Source of the DNA: Bradyrhizobium erythrophlei
Lineage (GTDB): Bacteria > Pseudomonadota > Alphaproteobacteria > Rhizobiales > Xanthobacteraceae
Assembly (NCBI GenBank): GCA_900129675.1
Contig: FSRD01000001.1
Coordinates: 3,151,501-3,215,500 of the forward strand
Reading direction: 5' to 3'
Length of the DNA stretch: 64,000 nucleotides
This document shows, in pieces, positions 35,150 to 44,383 of this stretch (positions are counted from its first letter, which is position 1; each line of letters opens with the position of its first letter). Below the pieces are notes generated by a model. That model worked only from the letters and a program-made list of their open reading frames with translations. It ran no database searches and was not told the origin of the DNA. The translations under genes were made by a program, and so were the position numbers.

Positions 35150-37149
35150 ATCGCGAGCACCAGCAGCAGCGTGACGAGGGTGGCAAAGACCAGACTGAGA
35201 TATTGCCGGATGGTCAGGAATTGCAGGCGGTTGAGCCAATCGGCGGAATAGCCGACCGCGCCCGCGATTGGCGCATACATTCCCTCCCAGACCAGATCGT
35301 GCAATTCGATTCTGAGCCGCGCCGGCCTGGTATCTCCGGGCGCCGGCATCTCGACATGATCGCGGGCGTGGAACAGCATCGTGCCGAACACACGGCGGAT
35401 CGGCTGCGCAAAACTTCCCGCCGAATACTGCGCCGCGGGCGTGGAATCGGAAAAGCCGCAGCCCCAGGCAGGCGCCCGCCGCAGCGCATGCGAGGCGAAG
35501 CGATGGATAAAGAAGACGGCAAGGGAAGCGGATATCGTGATGAACACCATCACCAGCAATCCGTTGTATGAACTGCGGCTCTCCGCGATCGGCACGATCG
35601 AAAGCCAGGGTTCATTGGCCTGGATCGGCATCCGGCCACCGAGAATCGCGGTTGTGATCGGTGAAAGAGCGTCGATCACCAGCCCCGGCAGGATTCCGGC
35701 CAGCAAGCAGAGTGCGGCAAGGATGAACATGGCGACAAGCGAGTAGCGGTCGACCTCATGGGCGGTTTCGGCCGCCGTTCCGCGCGACCGCCCGAGAAAC
35801 GTCACGCCGTAGGCCTTGACGAAGCACGCCGCGGCCAGCGCCGCCGCCAGGGCCAATAGCGCGCCGACCGCCGGTACTGCGATCTTCAAAGCCCATTGCG
35901 GCAATTCCGGACTTTGCAGCACGGCCTGGAACATCAGCCATTCCGAAACGAAGCCGTTGAAGGGCGGCAGCGCCGAGATCGCGACGCAGCCGACGAGAAC
36001 GGCGAAACTCGTCTGCGGCATGCGATGGATGAGGCCGCCCAGTTTCTCCATGTCGCGCTCGCCGGTCGCGGTCAGGACGGCGCCGGCCCCGAAGAACAGC
36101 AGGCTCTTGAACAAGGAGTGGTTGAGCACGTGGAACAGCGCCGCGGTGAAGGCCAGCGCCGCCGCGAGTTTCAGTCCGTTGGCCTGAAAGGCCAATGCAA
36201 GGCCGAGGCTTGCGAAGATGACGCCGATATTCTCGATCGTGCTGTAGGCCAGCAGGCGCTTCAGGTCCGTTTCCATCATCGCGTAGAGGATCCCCATGAC
36301 GGCGGTGATGCCGCCGAGGATCAGCACGACCACGCCGGCCCACCAGGTCGGCTGTCCCAAGAGGTCGAAGATGACGCGAATGAAGCCGTAGATCGCGACC
36401 TTGGTCATGACACCGCTCATCAGCGCCGAAACATGGCTTGGCGCTGCCGGATGCGCGAGCGGCAGCCACACGTGCAACGGCACCAGGCCGGCCTTTGAAC
36501 CGGCGCCGAGCAACATCAGGATCAGCACCAATGTTGCTGCGTAGGGGGTGTGTTGCGCCGAGCGGATGGCGGCAAATCCATAATCTCCGGCCGGTCCGGC
36601 CAGCAGACCGAAGGCCAGCAGCAACGCGAGCGTGCCGAAGCTCGCCATCACGAGATAGACGTAACCCGCCTTGGCGTTGCCGGGTTCGCGATGATGCGCC
36701 ATGACCAGCGCCCAGGAAGCCAGCGACATGAATTCCCAGCACAGCAAATAAGAAAACGCATCGTCCGCTAGCACCACCAGATTCATCCCGGCCAGAAAGG
36801 CGGGGAGGAACGGCAGCACGCGGTGCGGTGCTGGTTCGTGCTGGCCGTAGCCGAGACCATAGAGGCTTGCCGACGCACCACCCAGATTGACCACCACGAG
36901 AAAGAACGATGCCAGCGCATCAGTGCGGAAATGGGCGCCAAGCCACGGCAATCCGATCGGCAAGGTCAGGTCGGAGATATCGCCGCCGAGCAGCGAGCGG
37001 ATCGACCCGAAAAAGGCGAGCAGGGAAACAGCCAGAGTGAGGCTGTATACGATCGCTGTGGCGCTCCTGGCGCGGCTCAGGAAGATCGCAAGCCCGGCGC
37101 CCCCCAATAATCCCGCGACACATGACATTTGCAAGACGACGGGAGCCAT
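35140..37149 (-). CDS. HyfB-like antiporter subunit (NuoL family)
   Basis: The largest membrane subunit, 669 residues from the ATG at 37149, with about fifteen hydrophobic segments and a C-terminal soluble-plus-helix tail ending LVTLLLVLAIWS. Signature segments are LLCWEFMSLASWALVMAHH (conserved glutamate), LVPLHVWLPLAHPAAPSHVSALMSG and LLAYSTIENIGVI. The ATG overlaps the stop of the preceding XRE gene (TGATG), so the regulator is the first gene of this operon. A TTG one codon upstream is an alternative start. Confidence 0.92.
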   Translation of the reverse strand: MAPVVLQMSCVAGLLGGAGLAIFLSRARSATAIVYSLTLAVSLLAFFGSIRSLLGGDISDLTLPIGLPWLGAHFRTDALASFFLVVVNLGGASASLYGLGYGQHEPAPHRVLPFLPAFLAGMNLVVLADDAFSYLLCWEFMSLASWALVMAHHREPGNAKAGYVYLVMASFGTLALLLAFGLLAGPAGDYGFAAIRSAQHTPYAATLVLILMLLGAGSKAGLVPLHVWLPLAHPAAPSHVSALMSGVMTKVAIYGFIRVIFDLLGQPTWWAGVVVLILGGITAVMGILYAMMETDLKRLLAYSTIENIGVIFASLGLALAFQANGLKLAAALAFTAALFHVLNHSLFKSLLFFGAGAVLTATGERDMEKLGGLIHRMPQTSFAVLVGCVAISALPPFNGFVSEWLMFQAVLQSPELPQWALKIAVPAVGALLALAAALAAACFVKAYGVTFLGRSRGTAAETAHEVDRYSLVAMFILAALCLLAGILPGLVIDALSPITTAILGGRMPIQANEPWLSIVPIAESRSSYNGLLVMVFITISASLAVFFIHRFASHALRRAPAWGCGFSDSTPAAQYSAGSFAQPIRRVFGTMLFHARDHVEMPAPGDTRPARLRIELHDLVWEGMYAPIAGAVGYSADWLNRLQFLTIRQYLSLVFATLVTLLLVLAIWS

Positions 37150-37469
37150 CAAACGCGCCCCCGCGTGCCGTTCGACGTTTTTTGCTCTGCCTGATTGTCC
37201 AGATAGGCCCTGGCCGAACCCGAATTCATCTTCAGACGCACCCCGCGTCCCCGCGAATTGCTGACGGCTCCTTCTTCAATCATTTCGATCCCGGCGGCGT
37301 CGAATGCGGCGATCAACTTGACCAGCGAATCGACATTGCCTCGAACCATCGTTTCGCTCGCCTCCATTCGCTGGATGGTCGGCGCGGAGAGCCCGGAGAG
37401 TTTTGCGAGCCGGCGCTGATCGACGCCGAGAAGCAGCCTGGCAGCCCGCAATTGAGCCGCCGTGATCAT
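37149..37469 (-). CDS. XRE-family HTH regulator (copy 2), first gene of the Ehr-type operon
   Basis: A 106-residue Cro/CI-type protein, the same length as its paralogue at 29013. Residues about 5-60 form the helix-turn-helix (AAQLRAARLLLGVDQRRL, LSGLSAPTIQRMEAS), followed by RGNVDSLVKLIAAFDAAGIEM and GRGVRLKMN. The stop overlaps the hyfB-like start, so regulator and complex are made from one transcript. An inverted repeat covering its promoter suggests autoregulation. Confidence 0.87.
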   Translation of the reverse strand: MITAAQLRAARLLLGVDQRRLAKLSGLSAPTIQRMEASETMVRGNVDSLVKLIAAFDAAGIEMIEEGAVSNSRGRGVRLKMNSGSARAYLDNQAEQKTSNGTRGRV

Positions 37470-37493
37470 CGGTCGGAACCCCAGCCAATATCA

Positions 37494-37535
37494 AACATCA
37501 TTCCTGCATCCTAATTAATGATGTTAAAGTGTCAA
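37494..37535 (-). promoter_or_regulatory. Promoter and inverted repeat of the Ehr-type operon
   Basis: On the minus strand, TTGACA (37535-37530), a 16-bp spacer and TAGGAT (37513-37508) make a good sigma-70 promoter. A 9-bp perfect inverted repeat, AACATCATT (37494-37502) and AATGATGTT (37517-37525), spans the -10 box and part of the spacer. The CATC/GATG half-sites match those near the other XRE gene. Repression of the whole operon by the XRE protein is the simplest reading. Confidence 0.6.
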
Positions 37536-38199
37536 TAAGTGATATCTGAAATATCTATTCTAAGGGATGCCTTTCGGGCGATGGAATGCGGATTTGCCGG
37601 GGGGGGGGGCGCGGCACACCGCGCACCGAACCATGCAGTGCTGCGATCGTCATCGCAACGTCGCTTGCGCGGCGATTTTCAGATCGCGACAAGCCGCCAT
37701 TGATGTTGGCGCGCAACTCGACCCCCGAGAGTCACGTTCTTGTGGGTTCGCCTCGTCGAATCATGAAGAGGGCCTGCGCCAGTTCCCGGTGAATTGGCAG
37801 GTCGCGGCGAGGTGGCTGTTCGAGCGCGTCTCGGGAGTCGGTCGGGCGCGTCGTAGACGAAAAGACCAAGGAATTGCCCAAGGCATTGCTCGCCTATTAC
37901 GATGTGAAGAGCGAGTGGAAGAATCCTATCGTGTTGCGCTTCATGCCCGTGTCATTCCCCTGAGCCTCGTCAAAGGCGACCGGCTCTTGAATTATTTCTC
38001 GATGGTGACGACGGTTGGCACGCCGCAGACCGTTGCCGCCCAGGAAATGTGCATCGAATGCTTGTTCCGGCGGACGAGGCGACCGCGTGTCATCACATCA
38101 CATCACATTGCATTGATGAGCGCCGGCTAGTCCTCGAAATCGGCTTGCTGGACATTGAAAGCGCTGCGGCCGCGACCTAACTCGGGCTGCGAGGTATGC
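37536..38199. other. Intergenic region with a G11 tract and a gene-fragment-like ORF
   Basis: No complete gene is seen. A run of eleven G bases lies at 37599-37609. At 37793-37963 the plus strand has an open frame without a start codon, whose last 35 residues (DEKTKELPKALLAYYDVKSE, then WKNPIVLRFMPVSFP) look like the end of a real protein. I do not recognise it. It may be a decayed gene. Confidence 0.35.
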
Positions 38200-38511
38200 A
38201 TGACGGAAACCACGACAAACAGTTGCGGAGCGGCAGGTCGCGACGTTCAGTGCAGGACGCGCCCGCTTGCCGGCGTCATCGTCCTGCTGGTTTGTCTGAC
38301 GATCCTGATCACCTTCTCTGTCGCCGGAGATTGGCTGGAAAACGGCATGACTTTGGCGCAAGAGGACCTCGTGACGTTGGCGCAAGAGGATGTCTCGCCT
38401 TTCTGCCCGATGCCTGCGACGCTCGGTTTTTCTCTTGCTGGCCTGTCGCGAGAGGCGAGACAGCACCCCGCTCGCTCGAAAGCCCATTTTATCAGGACAA
38501 GAGATGAGTGA
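38200..38511 (+). CDS. Small single-span membrane protein, unknown
   Basis: A 103-residue ORF from the ATG at 38200, with GAGG five bases upstream. Residues about 22-45 (RPLAGVIVLLVCLTILITF) form one membrane segment. After it comes a short tandem duplication, LAQEDLVTLAQEDV, encoded by two near-identical TTGGCGCAAGAGGA copies 21 bp apart. No homologue is recalled. It could be a genuine small membrane protein or a chance frame in a gene-poor gap. Confidence 0.4.
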   Translation: MTETTTNSCGAAGRDVQCRTRPLAGVIVLLVCLTILITFSVAGDWLENGMTLAQEDLVTLAQEDVSPFCPMPATLGFSLAGLSREARQHPARSKAHFIRTRDE

Positions 38512-38660
38512 TGCAGGCGTGCTCGTTTCTCTCGATGGCAGCTGAGAAATTCTCGGCTCGCGCGTCGATCTGAGTGAGTTGTCATTCTATCGATGACTCC
38601 TGATGCCTGTTCCGGGTATAAAGTGATCCTTCAGAGCTGCCATCGCCCCTGAGAGGTCAT

Positions 38661-40304
38661 GTGACTGCCCCCAATTCCGCCGCAGGCAAACCGGTCGATC
38701 CCGCTTCTCTCGTCAATGTGCCGCGATTGGTGACGGCCTATTTCGCGAACAAGCCCGACCCGGGCGATCCCCTGCAACGCGTTGCCTTCGGCACATCGGG
38801 GCACCGCGGTTCGTCGCTCAAGAATGCCTTCAACGAAGATCATATCCTGGCGACGACGCAGGCGATCTGCGATCACCGCCGCGCCAACGGCCTGACTGGC
38901 CCGCTGTTCATCGGCATCGACACTCACGCTCTCGCTGAGCCGGCGCTGGCCAGCGCCATCGAGGTATTTGCCGCCAACGGCGTCGATATCATGATCGACG
39001 ATCGCGGCGGCTACACGCCGACCCCGGTGATCTCGCACGCGATCCTGAGCTACAACAAGGGCAGGACGAGCGGCCTCGCCGACGGTGTCGTCATCACGCC
39101 CTCGCACAATCCGCCGGAGGACGGCGGCTACAAATATAATCCGCCGCATGGCGGCCCGGCCGATACCGACGTCACGGCGATCGTCGAAAAGGATGCAAAC
39201 GCCTATCTCACCGCCGGCCTCAAGGGTGTCGCCCGGATGCCCTACGAGCGGGCCTGCAAGGTGCCATCGACACATTTCTACGACTATATCAGTCCCTACG
39301 TCGCCGATCTCGGCAATAGCGTTGACCTGGCGCTGATCAAATCGTCCGGTGTGAAAATCGGCATCGATCCGCTCGGCGGCGCGGCCGTTCATTTTTGGCA
39401 GCCGATCATCGAACATTACGGGATCAACGCCACGATCGTGAACGACGCCGTCGACCCAACATTCCGCTTCATGACGGCGGACTGGGATGGCAAGATCCGG
39501 ATGGATTGTTCCTCGCCATTTGCGATGGCCAGCCTGATCCGGATGCGCAGCAAATTCGACGTCGCCTTTGCCAACGATACCGATGCCGACCGGCACGGCA
39601 TCGTGACGCGCTCGAACGGCCTGATGAACCCGAACCATTTCTTGGCGACCGCGATTGCCTATCTGTTCAAGCATCGGCCGGAATGGGGACAGCGGGCGGC
39701 AATCGGCAAGACCATCGTCTCGAGTTCGATCATCGATCGCGTCGCGGCCAAGCTGAAGCGCAAGCTGGTCGAAACCCCCGTCGGATTCAAATGGTTCGTC
39801 GACGGGTTGGGCAGCGGCGCATTCGGCTTTGCCGGCGAGGAAAGCGCCGGCGCTTCCTTCCTGAAGCGGGACGGCTCGGCCTGGACCACCGACAAGGATG
39901 GCATCGTATTGGGGCTTCTGGCCGCCGAAATCCTCGCCAAAACCGGCCGCGATCCCAGTCAGTTGTTTTCCGAGTTGACCGAAGAGCTTGGCGTTCCCTT
40001 CTACGAGCGGATCGACGTGCCGGCGACGCCGAAGCAGAAGAGCGCCTTGAAGGCGCTGGTGCCGGAGCAACTCAATATCAGGGAGCTCGCCGGCGAACCG
40101 GTCCGCGCCGTCAGGACCAAGGCGCCCGGCAACGATCAATCCTTCGGCGGCATCAAGGTCGAGGCTGAGACGGGCTGGTTCGCCGCGAGGCCATCGGGCA
40201 CCGAGGACGTCTACAAGATCTATGCGGAGAGTTTTCGCGACAAGAATCATTTGAGCCTGATCCAGCGCGAGGCCCAGTCCGCCCTCGCACGGGTCTTCGA
40301 CTGA
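38661..40304 (+). CDS. pgm: Phosphoglucomutase (alpha-D-glucose phosphate-specific)
   Basis: Interconverts glucose 1-phosphate and glucose 6-phosphate, feeding glycogen, nucleotide sugars and exopolysaccharide. The 547-residue protein starts with GTG at 38661. The phosphoserine loop is VVITPSHNPPEDGGYKYNPP, the metal loop is FANDTDADRHGIV, the sugar loop is GFAGEESAGASF, and the phosphate-binding loop is RPSGTEDVYKIYAES. AFGTSGHRGSS at the N-terminus is typical of this Pgm class. Length is normal. The aminopeptidase gene follows 41 bp later but is functionally unrelated. Confidence 0.95.
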   Translation: MTAPNSAAGKPVDPASLVNVPRLVTAYFANKPDPGDPLQRVAFGTSGHRGSSLKNAFNEDHILATTQAICDHRRANGLTGPLFIGIDTHALAEPALASAIEVFAANGVDIMIDDRGGYTPTPVISHAILSYNKGRTSGLADGVVITPSHNPPEDGGYKYNPPHGGPADTDVTAIVEKDANAYLTAGLKGVARMPYERACKVPSTHFYDYISPYVADLGNSVDLALIKSSGVKIGIDPLGGAAVHFWQPIIEHYGINATIVNDAVDPTFRFMTADWDGKIRMDCSSPFAMASLIRMRSKFDVAFANDTDADRHGIVTRSNGLMNPNHFLATAIAYLFKHRPEWGQRAAIGKTIVSSSIIDRVAAKLKRKLVETPVGFKWFVDGLGSGAFGFAGEESAGASFLKRDGSAWTTDKDGIVLGLLAAEILAKTGRDPSQLFSELTEELGVPFYERIDVPATPKQKSALKALVPEQLNIRELAGEPVRAVRTKAPGNDQSFGGIKVEAETGWFAARPSGTEDVYKIYAESFRDKNHLSLIQREAQSALARVFD

Positions 40305-40345
40305 CCCGCACGGGAGCCCCCTTTTCCAAGCCGGCAGGGAAAAGC

Positions 40346-43027
40346 ATGAAGCAGCTTCACGCCACCGCGGTCTTGCCGGCATTCCTGCGGCGGAGCGTTG
40401 CCGCCGCCATCGCGCTGCTGCTGTCGCTCTCCGGCGCTGCGTTGGCGGAGCCGATTTTTTCCTTCGACAGCTCGCCCGGAAAACTGCCCAAGACAGTCGT
40501 TCCCGTCCATTATGCGATCGAGCTGACGCCGGATCTGGAGAGCCTTGCGCTTCCCGGTGTCGAGATCGTCGATATCGAGGTGCGCGAGCCCGTGACGCGG
40601 CTGACGCTGAATGCCGTCGACACGCGTTTCGCTTCCGCCAGCCTCGACGATGACGCACAGCGCGCCGATGTTACGCTCGATGCCGGCGCGCAGACCGCGA
40701 CGCTCAGCTTTGCGCAGCCGATCGCGCCCGGCGCGCACCGGCTGCGGATCGCGTTCACGGCGCGGATCAACAAATTCGGCACCGGTCTCTTTTACGTCGA
40801 CTATCCGACTGGCAACGGCACGAAGCGCCTGCTCTCGAGCAAACTCGAGCCCGCCGACGCGCGACGGATCTTTCCGTGCTGGGACGAGCCTGCGTTCAAG
40901 GCGACGTTCGCGCTGACGGTGACGGTACCAAGCTCGTTCCTGGCGGTCGGCAACATGCCGGTCGCGCGCGAGGAGCCGGCCGGGCCGAACCTGAAGAAGG
41001 TCGCCTTCGCGCCGACGCCAAAAATGTCGAGCTATCTGTTCGTGCTCACCGTCGGCGAACTCGAACGCCTGACCGCGGACGCCGATGGCGTCACCGTCGG
41101 CGTGGTCACGACATCAGGCAAAAGCGGGCAGGGGCGCTTTGCACTCGACAGCGCCGTGAAGCTGCTGGCGTATTACAGCGATTATTTCGGCGTCAAATAT
41201 CCGCTGCCGAAACTCGATCTGCTGGCGGTGCCGGGCGGCTTCGGCGGCGCCATGGAGAACTGGGGCGGCATCACGTTTTTCGAAAGCCGGCTGCTATTCG
41301 ACTCCGCGACCAACGCGGATACCGCGCGGCGCGGCATCTTCAACATCCTGGCGCATGAGATGGCGCATCAATGGTTCGGCGATCTCGTCACCATGGGCTG
41401 GTGGGATAATCTCTGGCTCAATGAGGGCTTTGCCAGCTGGATGGCGACCAAGGCCTCCGAACAGTTTTATCCGCAATGGCAGAACTGGCTGAACGGCTAC
41501 GGTCAGAAACAATTCGCGCTGGCGCTCGACGCGCGGCGGACCTCCCATCCGGTCCAGCAACCGGTCGCTGACCACAGTGAGGCCACCGTCGCGTTCGACG
41601 CCATCACCTACAACAAGGGACAGGCGCTGATCCGCATGCTGGAGAATTATCTCGGCGAGCCGGCGTTTCGCGACGGCATCCGCAACTACATGGCCGCGCA
41701 TGCCTATGGCAACACCACCACGGCCGATCTCTGGCAGGCATTGGAGAGCGCGGCCGGCAAGCCCGTGACCGGCATCGCGGCCTCCTTCACCGAGCAGGAC
41801 GGCGTACCGCTGATTACAGCCGAGACCGCGTGCACCGGCGATGCGCAGCGCATGACGCTGCGGCAGGACCGGTTCGTGATCGCGCCCAGGCAAACAACCG
41901 GCGCGGCGCCGCTGCCGCCGCGAAGCTGGCAAATCCCGGTCGCGCTCGGGCCGCTGCCTGCCACGCGGCCGGCGGACGTCGTGCTGCTTCAGGGCAGTGC
42001 CGACATTGCCGCGGGCAGCTGCGGCGAAGCCTTCAAGATCAATCTCGGCGATATCGGTTATTACCGCGTCGAATACGGCCCCAACAGCCGCGCCGCGCTG
42101 ATGAAATCGCTGGCGCAGATGCCGGTGGAGGATCGCGTCAATTTGGTCGCCGATAGCTGGGCGCTGGTGCAGGCCGGACGCGCCGAGCCACCAACCTATC
42201 TCGCCCTGATCGAGGCGATCAGCCCCGACGACCGCCGCGCGGTGTGGGACCAGGTGATCGGCGCCCTGAACGGGCTCAATCGCCTGGCGCGCGATCGCGC
42301 CGAGCGCCCGGCGCTGCAGGCCTATGCCCGCGCCAGATTGCGGCCGGTGTTCGACCGGCTGGGCTGGGAGGGCAGCGGCTCCGGCGATGACGACACCACC
42401 TTGCTGCGCGCCAGCCTGATCTGGGCGCTGGGCGAGTTCGGCGACCAGGACATCCTCGCCGAAGCCAAACGGCGGTTCGCGGCCTTCCTGCAGGATCCGA
42501 AATCGCTGCCCAACGCGCTGCGCGACGCCGTCACCCATCTCGTCGGCATCAGCGCCGACCGGCCGGCCTACGACACGCTGCTGGCGCTGGCGCGCAAGAG
42601 CACCGTCACCAACGAGCGCGTGCGTTTTTATTACGCGGCAGCCAGCGCGCACGATGCGACGCTGGCAGGCGACACGCTGGCGCTGACCCTGACCGACGAA
42701 CTGCCGAGCACGATCGTCTCGGGCCTGATCAGTACGGTCGCTTCCGCCGGCGAACAGCCCGATCTGGCCTGGGCTTTCGTGCAGAAGAATTTCGATACGC
42801 TGCTCGCCAGACAAGGGCCGTCGTTCCGCGACCAGTTCGTTCCGAACTTCATGACCATTTTCACCGACGACGCCCATGCCGCCGAACTCAAAGCCTTCGC
42901 GCCGGCGCAGTCGACCAGCGGCGGCCGGGTGATGGTGGCGCGGGCGCTGGAGTCGATTGCGATCTCGGCCGATCTCAAGGCGCGCGCGCTGCCGCCGGTC
43001 GATGCCTGGATCAGGGAGCGCAAATGA
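40346..43027 (+). CDS. Secreted M1-family aminopeptidase
   Basis: A zinc metallopeptidase of 893 residues, predicted to be exported. Residues 1-34 are a signal peptide (basic start, AAAIALLLSLSG, then AALA before the mature end). The M1 landmarks are complete: exopeptidase motif GAMEN at 301-305, zinc motif HEMAH at 337-341 and Glu360 in LWLNEGF. The second half is an ERAP1-like helical domain (residues about 560-880). It trims N-terminal residues from peptides, probably in the periplasm. Most cytoplasmic PepN enzymes lack a signal peptide, so this is the exported aminopeptidase subgroup. Confidence 0.93.
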   Translation: MKQLHATAVLPAFLRRSVAAAIALLLSLSGAALAEPIFSFDSSPGKLPKTVVPVHYAIELTPDLESLALPGVEIVDIEVREPVTRLTLNAVDTRFASASLDDDAQRADVTLDAGAQTATLSFAQPIAPGAHRLRIAFTARINKFGTGLFYVDYPTGNGTKRLLSSKLEPADARRIFPCWDEPAFKATFALTVTVPSSFLAVGNMPVAREEPAGPNLKKVAFAPTPKMSSYLFVLTVGELERLTADADGVTVGVVTTSGKSGQGRFALDSAVKLLAYYSDYFGVKYPLPKLDLLAVPGGFGGAMENWGGITFFESRLLFDSATNADTARRGIFNILAHEMAHQWFGDLVTMGWWDNLWLNEGFASWMATKASEQFYPQWQNWLNGYGQKQFALALDARRTSHPVQQPVADHSEATVAFDAITYNKGQALIRMLENYLGEPAFRDGIRNYMAAHAYGNTTTADLWQALESAAGKPVTGIAASFTEQDGVPLITAETACTGDAQRMTLRQDRFVIAPRQTTGAAPLPPRSWQIPVALGPLPATRPADVVLLQGSADIAAGSCGEAFKINLGDIGYYRVEYGPNSRAALMKSLAQMPVEDRVNLVADSWALVQAGRAEPPTYLALIEAISPDDRRAVWDQVIGALNGLNRLARDRAERPALQAYARARLRPVFDRLGWEGSGSGDDDTTLLRASLIWALGEFGDQDILAEAKRRFAAFLQDPKSLPNALRDAVTHLVGISADRPAYDTLLALARKSTVTNERVRFYYAAASAHDATLAGDTLALTLTDELPSTIVSGLISTVASAGEQPDLAWAFVQKNFDTLLARQGPSFRDQFVPNFMTIFTDDAHAAELKAFAPAQSTSGGRVMVARALESIAISADLKARALPPVDAWIRERK

Positions 43028-43029
43028 AG

Positions 43030-43045
43030 GAGGCGGCTGCGCCTC
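43030..43045. other. Hairpin between convergent genes
   Basis: GAGGCG-GCTG-CGCCTC is a perfect 6-bp stem with a tetraloop, placed between the stop codons of the aminopeptidase and the convergent GH75-like gene. There is no T-run on either side, so it is at best a weak bidirectional terminator. Confidence 0.35.
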
Positions 43046-43048
43046 ATC

Positions 43049-44383
43049 TCAATGCGCGGCGTCAAGGCAGGCATTGAGCCTGCCTTCGCTGCCCGGGACG
43101 GCGGCGCTCCAGCGCTTGAGTAGCACCTCGCCGACTTTCCGGATGTTGGCTTCGGAATAGTCGCCGCCCAAAAGCCTCCTGGTGCCTCCGAGCAGTAGCA
43201 CGGCCAGCGACGCGCCCTGAAGATGCTGCCGGCGGGCTTCGGCGAGATCGATGTCGAGACTGTCGACATCCGCAGCGTCTTCTATTCGCCTGCGCTCGTC
43301 CAACAGCGCCTTGTTGAAGGCGATCGATCCTTCGCCAAAATGGTCATAGGGGCCGGTGTCGCCGGCGATGCCGTAGGCGACATGCAATCCCGCCGGCGTT
43401 TTCAGGAAACCGATGGCGATGTCGCCGAGTCCGATTCCGCCGAACTTTTCCGTGGGAACGACGAGGAACGGAACCTTTTCCGAATCGAGATATTGCGCCG
43501 GCTTGCACCCGTCGGTGCGGGTCGGGCTGGCTTTCTTGAACGTCGTGGCGGAGATGAAATATCCGGAATATTCGGATTCCTGTCCGAACCGGCAGGGATA
43601 GCCCTTGTGAGTGGCCGGAACGATTTTGGTGTTGAACGCAAAGGTCAGATTGCGCTCCTTCCAGTGGATCAGGTTGAAGTCGCGCGGCCCCTCGGGCGCC
43701 CCGATCGACTTCAGCGGCAGCGGGACCAGCCTCTGATCGCGGATTAACGGCCACAGCTCGCGCCAGTTCGGCAGGAATGCGGGCGCGTCGGCGGTTTGCG
43801 ACTTCGGATCGCCGCGCTTCAGCCGCGCGGCACCCAGAAACAGCCGCATGCCGGCATCGGAAAAATTGTCGAGCGCGCAGATCCGTCGCGACGGCTGGTC
43901 CGCCGACGGGCTGCAATCGCCGAACGGGTCCTCGGCGTGATAGGCGCGGCCGGCGCCATCGGCATCGACCGAGATCCGGCCGAGCTTTGCGAACATCTGG
44001 CGGACGCCCGAGGGGCCGCCACGATTGTCGATCAGCACCGGAAACGATTTGGAGTCGGTGCCGCGCGAGACCTTCATGGCTGCGGCATTCATCCGGCAGG
44101 ACGGCGACATCGCCGGATCGACATTGACGAATTCGACGCGGGAGCCTTCCCGGTGGTGCGTACTCAATTGCTCGATGATGGACGCGAGATCTGCATCACT
44201 GGGGCGTTCCTGCGCACTGGCGCCGGTCGCGGGCCATCCCAGCAAGATCGCAACCGCGAGGATGGGCGGAAGCGTCAGGAAATATGAAACAGGGCGGATT
44301 GAACGTCGGTCGATTCCTGCATGAATGCTCCCATCAATTTTTCCATCAATCCTTCGATCAATTTCCGGGTTCCGATGCAACAT
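43049..44383 (-). CDS. Exported protein with a GH75 chitosanase-like domain
   Basis: A 444-residue protein. A hydrophobic segment at about residues 33-55 (YFLTLPPILAVAILLGWPA) ending in GASAQE is a signal peptide behind an unusually long N-terminal extension, so the true start may be internal. Segments resembling fungal-type GH75 chitosanases are FPVLIDNRGGPSGVRQMFAK, DADGAGRAYHAEDPFG, SGYFISATTFKK, YLDSEKVPFLVVPTEKFGG and YGIAGDTGPYDHFGEGSIAF. Catalytic residues are not verified. Its start overlaps the end of the upstream alpha/beta-hydrolase gene by 26 bp, so the two are co-transcribed. Confidence 0.65.
   Translation of the reverse strand: MLHRNPEIDRRIDGKIDGSIHAGIDRRSIRPVSYFLTLPPILAVAILLGWPATGASAQERPSDADLASIIEQLSTHHREGSRVEFVNVDPAMSPSCRMNAAAMKVSRGTDSKSFPVLIDNRGGPSGVRQMFAKLGRISVDADGAGRAYHAEDPFGDCSPSADQPSRRICALDNFSDAGMRLFLGAARLKRGDPKSQTADAPAFLPNWRELWPLIRDQRLVPLPLKSIGAPEGPRDFNLIHWKERNLTFAFNTKIVPATHKGYPCRFGQESEYSGYFISATTFKKASPTRTDGCKPAQYLDSEKVPFLVVPTEKFGGIGLGDIAIGFLKTPAGLHVAYGIAGDTGPYDHFGEGSIAFNKALLDERRRIEDAADVDSLDIDLAEARRQHLQGASLAVLLLGGTRRLLGGDYSEANIRKVGEVLLKRWSAAVPGSEGRLNACLDAAH

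Noticed and set aside
30004..37149. Calling the cluster a formate hydrogenlyase or hydrogenase-4
   Set aside because: The large subunit lacks the Ni-Fe ligand motifs, and no formate dehydrogenase, HyfA/HyfH-type Fe-S subunits or maturation genes are present.
38631..40658. 675-codon minus-strand ORF opposite pgm
   Set aside because: Antisense to an intact phosphoglucomutase gene; produced by high GC codon bias.
41294..42877. 527-codon minus-strand ORF opposite the aminopeptidase gene
   Set aside because: Shadow of a gene with complete GAMEN and HExxH motifs.
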